NCBI GenBank assembly: GCA_002279285.1
Contig: NCBR01000199.1
Span: 1-5,018 of the forward strand
Direction: 5' to 3'
Length of the DNA: 5,018 nucleotides
Source: Acidobacteria bacterium 37-71-11
Lineage (GTDB): Bacteria > Acidobacteriota > Thermoanaerobaculia > Thermoanaerobaculales > Thermoanaerobaculaceae
The position numbers and the translations under genes are program-made. The notes under the pieces are model-generated. The model was given only the letters and a program-made list of their open reading frames with translations, was not told the origin of the DNA and searched no databases. Below, piece after piece: positions 1 through 4,560 of this stretch (within the stretch, counting starts at the first letter, position 1; the number at the start of each line of letters is the position of its first letter).

Positions 1-668
1 GTGCCGGTGGTGACGAGGTCGCCGGGGAGGAGCGTCATGATGTGCGAGATGAACGCGATCACCTCGGCGACCGGGAAGATCATGTCGGCGGTGGTCCCCT
101 GCTGGCGCCGCGCGCCGTTGACGCGGAGCTCGAGGTCGAGTGCCTGCGGGTCGGCGATCCCGGTCTCGAGCCACGGGCCGACGGGGCAGAAGGTGTCGAA
201 CCCCTTGGCGCGGGCATACGTCTTCTCGCGGCGCTGGATGTCACGCGCGGTGACGTCGTCGAGACAGGTGTAGCCGAGCACATGCTCGAGCGCCTGGGCG
301 GCGTTGACCTTCGTGGCGGCCTTTCCGATCACCAGCGCCAGCTCCCCCTCGTGCTCGACCCGCTGCGACTGACGCGGCACCACGACGGTCCCGCCCGGAG
401 CCACGAGCGAGGAGGGCGCCTTGAGGAAGATCAGCGGCTCCGCGGGTAGCTCCTTGCCCATCTCGGCGGCGTGGGCGCGGTAGTTGAGCCCCACCGCGAC
501 GATCTTCGTCGGCTCGCACGGCGGCAACAGCCGCGCCGTTGCGAGCGGCAGCGCACCGCCGAGCTTGCGGACACCCTCCCACGGCGGCGCGGCCAGCGGC
601 GTCACCAACTCCTCCTCGATCAGCCCCCACCGTGGGACGCCCGCCACCTCGATCCGACAGAGCCTCAT
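1..668 (-). CDS. Fumarylacetoacetate hydrolase (FAH) family protein, C-terminus cut by window start
   Basis: This gene codes for a metal-dependent enzyme of the FAH superfamily, whose members hydrolyse, decarboxylate or isomerise 2,4-dioxo and related dioic acids in the cytoplasm. I read 222 residues from the ATG at 668; the C-terminal end lies outside the window. After a short N-terminal region (about residues 1-50) comes the family core: AVGLNYRAHAAEMG (58-71), then HEGELALVIG (106-115) with the probable metal ligands E107 and E109, then LDDVTARDIQ (136-145). There D138 sits 29 residues after E109, the spacing I recall for FAHD1-like enzymes. AKGFDTF (154-160) and TADMIFPV (193-200) followed by LLPGDLVTTG (213-222) are also typical. 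The start is supported by an AAGGAG site at 676-681. The gene follows the channel gene by one base and is probably cotranscribed with it. The substrate cannot be told: acylpyruvase, HpcE-type and other activities share this core. Confidence 0.93.
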   Translation of the reverse strand, partial: MRLCRIEVAGVPRWGLIEEELVTPLAAPPWEGVRKLGGALPLATARLLPPCEPTKIVAVGLNYRAHAAEMGKELPAEPLIFLKAPSSLVAPGGTVVVPRQSQRVEHEGELALVIGKAATKVNAAQALEHVLGYTCLDDVTARDIQRREKTYARAKGFDTFCPVGPWLETGIADPQALDLELRVNGARRQQGTTADMIFPVAEVIAFISHIMTLLPGDLVTTG

Positions 669-669
669 G

Positions 670-1683
670 TCAACTCTCCTTTCCGGTTCCGGCGACGCAA
701 AACATCGATTCGAACTGCTCAAGGTGGTCCCGGATGCCGAGCACGACCAGCACGTCGCCGTCGTTGAGCGCGAGGTTGGGCTCCGGGTTGGGGAACAACG
801 TCGCGCCGCGCTGCACGGCGACGACCCCCACGCCGCAGCGCCGGCGCAGATCGGCCTCCGCCAGCGTGGATCCCACCAGCGGGCTGGAGGTTGCGATCCG
901 GACCTGCTCGAGCTCGAGGCCGGGCACCTTTCCCGCGCCGAGCGAGAAGTCGAGGAAGTCCACCACCGTGGGCTTCACAACCAGCTGGGCGAGGCGAGCG
1001 CCGCCGTGCAGGTACGGGTTGACGACGCGGTTGGCGCCGGCGCGTTGCAGCCTGGTCTCGGCGCCCTCCTCGCTGGCGCGGGCGACGATGAACAGCTCGG
1101 GGTTCAACGAGCGGGCGGTGAGCACGGTGTAGACGTTGTGCGCGTCGTCGTTGAGGCACGCCACCAGGCCGCGGGCGCGCGCGATCCCGGCCGCACGCAG
1201 CGAATCCTCGCTGGTCGCGTCGCCGGCGACCACAGGTATCCCCTGGTCCTTGAGCTGTTGGATCTTGTCCGTCTTCGCTTCGATCACGACGACGGTGCGG
1301 CCGGCGCGGCGCAGCTCCTCGACCACCGCGTGGCCCATGCGGCCCCAGCCGCACACGATCTCGTGGCCGGAAACCCTCTCGATCATCCGCGACCTCCGCA
1401 CCTGTCCGAACACTTCGCGCAGCTCGCCCTCGACCACCGAGCGCCCGATCTCGGTCGCGGCCAGGAGGATCAGGCCGAGGCCGCCGAACAGCAGCGCGAC
1501 GGTGAGGACCTGGCCGGCGCGCGACAGGGTGGAGATCGAGTTGAACCCCACGGTCGTGAGCGCCAGCACGGTCATGTAGAAGGCGTCCCACCACGGGACG
1601 CCTTCGGTCAGCCGATACCCGAACGTCCCCGCAACGAAGACGCCGGCGAGCACGACGGCCGAGCGTGCGAGACGCGTACGCAT
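670..1683 (-). CDS. Two-transmembrane potassium channel with RCK (TrkA-N/TrkA-C) domains
   Basis: The product is a 337-residue inner-membrane ion channel subunit of the MthK/Kch type, expected to act as a tetramer and conduct K+ under control of a cytoplasmic ligand-binding ring. The order is TM1 (about 7-22), pore helix (about 32-43), selectivity filter TTVGFN (43-48), TM2 (about 57-76), a linker, the RCK N domain (about 106-225) and the RCK C domain (about 255-327). The RCK N domain starts with the Rossmann loop CGWGRMG (111-117); the acid ending beta-2 is E135 and GDAT lies at 154-157, which fits dinucleotide or nucleotide binding. The filter is unusual: the second glycine of the usual TVG(Y/F)G signature is asparagine N48. 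The ATG at 1683 sits 6 bases after a good -10 element, so the mRNA is probably leaderless. The family call is firm; ion selectivity and ligand are not known from sequence. Confidence 0.93.
   Translation of the reverse strand: MRTRLARSAVVLAGVFVAGTFGYRLTEGVPWWDAFYMTVLALTTVGFNSISTLSRAGQVLTVALLFGGLGLILLAATEIGRSVVEGELREVFGQVRRSRMIERVSGHEIVCGWGRMGHAVVEELRRAGRTVVVIEAKTDKIQQLKDQGIPVVAGDATSEDSLRAAGIARARGLVACLNDDAHNVYTVLTARSLNPELFIVARASEEGAETRLQRAGANRVVNPYLHGGARLAQLVVKPTVVDFLDFSLGAGKVPGLELEQVRIATSSPLVGSTLAEADLRRRCGVGVVAVQRGATLFPNPEPNLALNDGDVLVVLGIRDHLEQFESMFCVAGTGKES
674..682 (-). promoter_or_regulatory. Ribosome binding site of the FAH gene
   Basis: On the minus strand this reads AAAGGAGAG, with the AGGAG core 7 bases before the ATG at 668. 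It lies inside the last codons of the channel gene (Lys-Glu-Ser-stop). This fixes the FAH start and suggests coupled translation. Confidence 0.8.
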
Positions 1684-1689
1684 CGCCTC

Positions 1690-1695
1690 ACTATA
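1690..1695 (-). promoter_or_regulatory. Candidate leaderless -10 promoter element of the potassium channel gene
   Basis: The minus strand reads TATAGT, then exactly 6 bases (GAGGCG), then the ATG at 1683. That places the expected transcription start on the A of the start codon. No convincing -35 is visible 16-18 bases upstream. The GAGG in the spacer lies too close to the ATG (2 bases) for a normal ribosome binding site, which favours leaderless translation. Confidence 0.6.
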
Positions 1696-1709
1696 GGGGA
1701 AACCGTGCC

Positions 1710-1734
1710 GCGCCGGCCACGCGGCCTGCGGCGC
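1710..1734 (-). terminator. GC-rich bulged hairpin between the DinB gene and the channel gene, possible terminator
   Basis: Starting 8 bases after the DinB stop codon, the minus strand can form a 5-bp outer stem (GCGCC with GGCGC) and a 4-bp inner stem (GGCC with GGCC). A 3-base bulge separates them and the tetraloop is GCGT. The downstream sequence is GGCACGGTTTCCCC, with only three T residues, so this is not a classic intrinsic terminator. It overlaps the place where a -35 box for the channel promoter would lie, so an operator is an alternative. In such GC-rich DNA a chance hairpin is also possible. Confidence 0.3.
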
Positions 1735-1741
1735 AGTGGCC

Positions 1742-2344
1742 TCAACCCGGCGCGCGCGGGAAGCCCGGCGACGCCGCGATCGCCTGGATCTGGGCGAGGT
1801 GCCGGCGCTCGTGGGCGCCGGCGATATCGATCCACTGGTAAAGGTTGAGCTCGAACCCGAGCGGGTGAGGAAAACGGAGCGCCCCGAGGTCGAGGCCCGC
1901 GAGCGCCGGGATCGCCGCGGCCACGACGGCGTGGCTCTCGACCAGCTCCCGGCGCAGCGCGTCGATGGGAAGACCGTGGGCGGGGGTCACGCGGTCGGGG
2001 TTCTTGACCGGCCCGGAGGCGCCGATCTCGGCGATCGCGCGCATCCGCGGCCACGAGCGCCGGCTCTGCGGGCCGGCCATACGCCCGTCGCGGCGGCCCT
2101 GGTGGATCAGCTTCCTGGCGACGATCGCGAACGTGCGGTTGGCGAGGACGACGTGGTGCAGCACCTCGCCGGCCGACCAGCGCTCCGGCGCGGGCGTCCA
2201 GTCCGCCTCGGCCTGGCTCATCGGCGCCACCGCCGCCGCCAGCGCGTCGAGGTCGGCCGCGAGCCGCGCCCGCAGTTCCTCGAGCTCGGGTTCAAGGTTG
2301 CCCGGCGCGTCACGTCCCGGATCGAGATCCTGCGACCCAGTCAC
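1742..2344 (-). CDS. DinB-fold (DinB_2) protein of unknown substrate
   Basis: The product is a 200-residue cytoplasmic protein of the DinB/YfiT-like four-helix-bundle superfamily. Members bind a metal with three histidines and include thiol-dependent transferases and DNA-damage-induced proteins of unknown role. The core begins near residue 20. PAPERWSAGEVLHHVVLAN (51-69) carries the first histidine (H63 or H64), and AGAHERRHLAQI (175-186) carries the H178 and H182 pair typical of the third helix. The start is a GTG at 2344: no other in-frame start precedes the domain, the next methionine (residue 42) would cut into the first helix, and a perfect TATAAT stands 6 bases upstream. The gene has its own promoter and lies alone between the trxA unit and the channel unit. 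A link to thiol chemistry through nearby trxA would be speculation, since they do not share a promoter. Confidence 0.88.
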   Translation of the reverse strand: MTGSQDLDPGRDAPGNLEPELEELRARLAADLDALAAAVAPMSQAEADWTPAPERWSAGEVLHHVVLANRTFAIVARKLIHQGRRDGRMAGPQSRRSWPRMRAIAEIGASGPVKNPDRVTPAHGLPIDALRRELVESHAVVAAAIPALAGLDLGALRFPHPLGFELNLYQWIDIAGAHERRHLAQIQAIAASPGFPRAPG

Positions 2345-2350
2345 GAAGCG

Positions 2351-2356
2351 ATTATA
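2351..2356 (-). promoter_or_regulatory. Consensus -10 element giving a leaderless DinB mRNA
   Basis: The minus strand reads TATAAT, a perfect -10 hexamer, then CGCTTC, then the GTG start codon at 2344. The 6-base gap places transcription initiation on the first base of the start codon, and no ribosome binding site exists between. No good -35 is visible 16-18 bases upstream. A CACGTG palindrome at 2367-2372 lies between the -10 and the expected -35 position and could be an operator, but six bases is little evidence. Confidence 0.7.
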
Positions 2357-2378
2357 CCCCGGCCGCCACGTGTCCCGA

Positions 2379-3224
2379 CTAAGTCAGGAGGAACTCGAGG
2401 ACCTCGTTGAGCAGCGCCGCGCCGCCCTCGGCGAGGACCGAGTGGGCGGCGCCCGGGACCTCGCGGAAGCGCGCCTCGGGGATCGCGGCCGCCAGCTCGC
2501 GGGTCGCGGCAGCTGCGACGAGCGGGTCGTACTCGCCGGCCAGCACCAGGGCCGGGCAGGCGACCGCCGCGAGTTCGGCGCGCATGTCCCAGCCGGTCTG
2601 CAGGGCCTCGAGCTGCTGCAGCGCGCCGGGCCGGTCGTCGGGGTCGAGCGTCCACAGCTTCGCGGCCTGGTCGACGAAGGAGGGGTACTTGTCGGCGAAC
2701 GCGCTGGCGAACGCGAACGCCATGAACGCCTCGGCGGCCTCGGCCGGCTCCAGGCGCGTGAACGCGATCTCGAAGAAGCGCATGACCCTCTGGTGGGACG
2801 GGGTCACCGTGGCGGCGCACGAGGCGGCTACGAGCCGGCTCACCGCGTCGGGGTGGCGCACGGCGAGCTGGCAGGCGATGAGGCCGCCCATCGAGACGCC
2901 GACGACCCCGGCGGCGTCGACCCCGGCGTGGGCGATCACGGCCGCGGCGTCATCGGCGGCGCCGGCGAGGGTAAACCTCTCGCCGCCGCGCGAGCCGCCC
3001 ACGCCGCGGTTGTCGGGGGCGAGCACGGTGAACCGATCGGCGAGCAGCCGGGGCAGCTCGCCCCACAACCGGGCGCGCGAGCCGAGGCCGGCGAGCAGGA
3101 GCAACGGCGGGCCGCCGCCCCAGCGCTCGTACGCGACCGGTCCCCGCGGCCCGGCGACCGTCGCCTGCTGCGGGCCCGTTCGGGCCGCGCCGGCGTGGGG
3201 CGAACGGCCTTGCGCAGGGCTCAT
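2379..3224 (-). CDS. Alpha/beta-fold hydrolase (enol-lactonase or esterase-like)
   Basis: The product is a 281-residue cytoplasmic alpha/beta hydrolase. The first 20 or so residues look disordered. Family motifs follow in order: LLLLAGLGS (41-49) with the oxyanion-hole region, APDNRGVGGS (69-78), the nucleophile elbow GVSMGG (109-114) with S111, a helical lid (about 145-195), GEYDPL (230-235) with the acid D233, and the histidine H261 in GAAHSV (258-263). The triad is complete, so it should be active. The motif set resembles 3-oxoadipate enol-lactonase (PcaD) and general esterase subfamilies, but no aromatic-degradation genes adjoin it, so I do not assign a substrate. The ATG at 3224 is the first start after the trxA stop, 11 bases behind it, so cotranscription with trxA is likely. 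The ribosome binding site is weak (CCGGAT just before ATG). The lid has an Ala/Phe-rich stretch at about 168-177. Confidence 0.92.
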   Translation of the reverse strand: MSPAQGRSPHAGAARTGPQQATVAGPRGPVAYERWGGGPPLLLLAGLGSRARLWGELPRLLADRFTVLAPDNRGVGGSRGGERFTLAGAADDAAAVIAHAGVDAAGVVGVSMGGLIACQLAVRHPDAVSRLVAASCAATVTPSHQRVMRFFEIAFTRLEPAEAAEAFMAFAFASAFADKYPSFVDQAAKLWTLDPDDRPGALQQLEALQTGWDMRAELAAVACPALVLAGEYDPLVAAAATRELAAAIPEARFREVPGAAHSVLAEGGAALLNEVLEFLLT

Positions 3225-3235
3225 ATCCGGGCCCG

Positions 3236-3562
3236 TCACAGCAGGGCGGCCAGCTTCTCCTTGAGGACCTTCTTGTCCACCGCACCGATGACCCGGTCCA
3301 CCATCTTGCCGCCCTTGAAGAACAGCAACGTCGGGATCGACTGGATGCCGAACTTGATCGCGGTCTGCCGGCTCGAGTCCACATCCACCTTGGCGACGAT
3401 GGCCTTGCCGGCGAACTCCTCGGCGAGGGCCTCGACGTGCGGGGCGATGATGCGGCACGGCCCGCACCAGGTGGCCCAGAAATCCACCATCGCGGGCTTG
3501 TCGGCGTTGACCACCGTGGCTTCGAACGTGGCGTCGGTGACCTGCGTGACCTTTCCTGACAT
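3236..3562 (-). CDS. trxA: Thioredoxin
   Basis: This is a 108-residue classical thioredoxin, the usual full length for the family. It reduces disulfides in cytoplasmic proteins and is itself recharged by thioredoxin reductase. The active site is WCGPC (32-36) with C33 and C36. The buried aspartate is D27 in VDFWA (26-30), and the cis-proline is P77 in SIPTLLFF (75-82). The ATG at 3562 is chosen because an AGGAAGGA ribosome binding site ends 4 bases before it and because the protein then has the standard N-terminus; the upstream in-frame extension looks non-coding. It has a divergent promoter shared with rsmA and a long leader of about 144 bases. The hydrolase follows after 11 bases. No thioredoxin reductase gene is in the window. 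Confidence 0.97.
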   Translation of the reverse strand: MSGKVTQVTDATFEATVVNADKPAMVDFWATWCGPCRIIAPHVEALAEEFAGKAIVAKVDVDSSRQTAIKFGIQSIPTLLFFKGGKMVDRVIGAVDKKVLKEKLAALL

Positions 3563-3566
3563 TGAA

Positions 3567-3574
3567 TCCTTCCT
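3567..3574 (-). promoter_or_regulatory. Strong ribosome binding site of trxA
   Basis: The minus strand reads AGGAAGGA, 4 bases before the trxA ATG. It lies at the end of a 15-base purine run (3567-3581). This decides the thioredoxin start against longer in-frame versions. Confidence 0.8.
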
Positions 3575-3622
3575 CTCTCTCGGGGGCGCATCCGCTCCGT
3601 CCCCGGGTTCGCGTGCATGCAA

Positions 3623-3640
3623 GCGCGGCCGCGGCCGCGC
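3623..3640. repeat. 18-bp perfect palindrome in the trxA leader
   Basis: The sequence GCGCGGCCGCGGCCGCGC equals its own reverse complement. It sits in the middle of the trxA leader, about 60 bases before the start codon. As RNA it could fold back on itself only with a minimal loop; as DNA it could bind a dimeric regulator. It is nested inside a wider inverted repeat, CGCTCCG at 3593-3599 and CGGAGCG at 3652-3658. Chance is possible given the base composition. Confidence 0.5.
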
Positions 3641-3667
3641 AAATTCCGACCCGGAGCGTTCGCGGAC

Positions 3668-3692
3668 GGCGCGCGGCGCCGCAAGGCGCGCC
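3668..3692 (-). other. Predicted hairpin at the 5' end of the trxA leader
   Basis: Positions 3668-3674 (GGCGCGC) pair with 3686-3692 (GCGCGCC) to give a 7-bp perfect stem with an 11-base loop. It would lie about 15-40 bases into the trxA transcript started near 3706. No run of T follows, so it is not an intrinsic terminator. It could stabilise the mRNA 5' end or be a by-product of extreme GC content. Confidence 0.35.
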
Positions 3693-3711
3693 CGGGACCT
3701 CCGGATGCAGG

Positions 3712-3717
3712 TATTGT
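3712..3717 (+). promoter_or_regulatory. Candidate -10 element of the rsmA operon
   Basis: TATTGT on the plus strand would start transcription near 3724 and give a very short leader of about 12 bases that still includes the AGGA ribosome binding site. No -35 is seen at 16-18 bases upstream. The hexamer overlaps the trxA -10 on the other strand by five bases, and the two share the symmetric core TATTGTA (TANNNTA). Confidence 0.45.
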
Positions 3718-3742
3718 AGGCAGGACAGGACGGGGGTGGCAA
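3713..3742 (-). promoter_or_regulatory. Sigma-70-type promoter of trxA
   Basis: On the minus strand, TTGCCA (3737-3742, five of six bases of TTGACA) is followed after 18 bases by TACAAT (3713-3718, five of six bases of TATAAT). The expected start is an A at about 3706, giving a leader of about 144 bases. The -35 box overlaps the proposed rsmA start codon, so polymerase bound here would compete with rsmA transcription. Confidence 0.6.
3727..3730 (+). promoter_or_regulatory. Ribosome binding site deciding the rsmA start
   Basis: AGGA stands 5 bases before the GTG at 3736. The alternative GTG at 3745 could instead use the GGGGG at 3732-3736 with 8 bases of spacing. Both give a protein that starts a few residues before the conserved GQHFL, so they differ by only three residues. 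Confidence 0.5.
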
Positions 3743-4560
3743 CCGTGCGCACGCGGCGCCAGAGGCTCGGGCAGCACTTCCTGCGCGACGCAGCGACTGC
3801 GCGCGCGATCGCGGCGGCGCTCGCCGGCGACCCGCCGCGGGTGCTGGAGATCGGCCCGGGGCGCGGTGCCTTGACCGGGCCGCTCCTCGAGCGCTTCGGC
3901 CACGTGCGCGCCGTCGAGCTTGACGGCGCCCTCGCCGCGGGGCTCGCCAGGCGCCTGGGCGATCCCCCCGGCCTCGAGGTCCGGCACGCCGACGCGCTCG
4001 CCGACGACCTCGACGCGCTCGCGGCAGGTGGGCCCTGGCAGGTGGCCGCGAACCTCCCCTACAGCGTCGGGACGGCGATCGTGCGCCGCCTCCTCCCCCG
4101 CCGCGACCTGTTCGCGCTGCTCGTGGTGATGGTGCAGCTCGAGGTGGCCCAGCGCATGGTGGCGCCGCCGGGGGGGAGGAACCGGGGGCTGATGACGCTC
4201 GAGACTGAAGCCTACGGCCGGGCCGAGATCCTGTTCACGGTCCCGCCGGGACGCTTCGCCCCGCCGCCCAAGGTGAACTCGGCGGTCGTCCGGATCGGGC
4301 TGCGGCCGGACCCGGCGCCGGCGGCCGCGATCGAGCGTGGTCTCTCGCTCGCGTCGCTCGCGTTCGCGCAGCGGCGGAAGAAGATCGCCAACCCGCTGGC
4401 CGCGGCCGCCGCGCCGGCCGGGATCGCCGCGGCGTGCGCGGCCGCCGGTGTCGATCCGGGTGCGCGGCCGCAGGAGCTGGCGTGGGATGCGTGGCTCGCC
4501 CTGGGACGGGCCATCGCCGAGTCGGGCGCCGCGGGGCGGCACGGCGAGGGAAGGGCCTGA
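3736..4560 (+). CDS. rsmA: 16S rRNA (adenine(1518)-N6/adenine(1519)-N6)-dimethyltransferase
   Basis: This is RsmA/KsgA, which adds two methyl groups to each of two adjacent adenines in the 3'-terminal hairpin of 16S rRNA, using S-adenosylmethionine, late in small-subunit assembly. The 274-residue product has the expected family length. Motifs in order are LGQHFL (11-16), the SAM-binding loop EIGPGRGALT (38-47), the acidic residue E61 that contacts the ribose, HADAL (84-88), the catalytic NLPY (106-109), QLEVAQRM (134-141), VPPGRFAPPPKVNSAVV (169-185) and FAQRRKKIANPL (210-221). All catalytic elements are intact. The C-terminal 60 residues are alanine-rich, as is common in GC-rich genomes. The start is GTG 3736 or GTG 3745. 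The gene overlaps the downstream RNase J-like start by one base, so the two are translationally coupled, and it is divergent from trxA. Confidence 0.96.
   Translation: MATVRTRRQRLGQHFLRDAATARAIAAALAGDPPRVLEIGPGRGALTGPLLERFGHVRAVELDGALAAGLARRLGDPPGLEVRHADALADDLDALAAGGPWQVAANLPYSVGTAIVRRLLPRRDLFALLVVMVQLEVAQRMVAPPGGRNRGLMTLETEAYGRAEILFTVPPGRFAPPPKVNSAVVRIGLRPDPAPAAAIERGLSLASLAFAQRRKKIANPLAAAAAPAGIAAACAAAGVDPGARPQELAWDAWLALGRAIAESGAAGRHGEGRA

Noticed and set aside
1688..1699. A 12-base exact match (CTCACTATAGGG) on the plus strand to the downstream half of the T7 RNA polymerase promoter.
   Set aside because: The upstream half does not match (about two of eight bases), the stretch is continuous with the channel start codon and its -10, and no phage or vector sequence is nearby. 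It is best explained as a coincidence created by the minus-strand TATAGT element.
484..1848. A long open frame on the plus strand opposite the FAH and channel genes.
   Set aside because: It is antisense to two well-recognised genes, its product is low-complexity and rich in Arg, Ala, His and Asp, and long stop-free antisense frames are expected at this GC content.
3545..3618. A possible upstream reading frame in the trxA leader, starting at an ATG at 3618 on the minus strand and overlapping the trxA start out of frame.
   Set aside because: It has no ribosome binding site, its product is arginine-rich, and it runs far into trxA in the wrong frame. There is no sign of a leader peptide.
1965..3719. 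A long plus-strand open frame opposite DinB, the hydrolase and trxA.
   Set aside because: It crosses three recognised genes and two intergenic regions and matches no family. It is a shadow of GC-rich coding.
2379..3752. A hydrolase version extended upstream through the trxA region.
   Set aside because: The extension is an out-of-frame reading of trxA and its leader. The real hydrolase motifs begin only after the ATG at 3224.
2950..4542. A long minus-strand open frame running through rsmA, the divergent promoter, trxA and part of the hydrolase.
   Set aside because: It overlaps four features on both strands, is Arg/Pro-rich and holds no domain. It is compositional.
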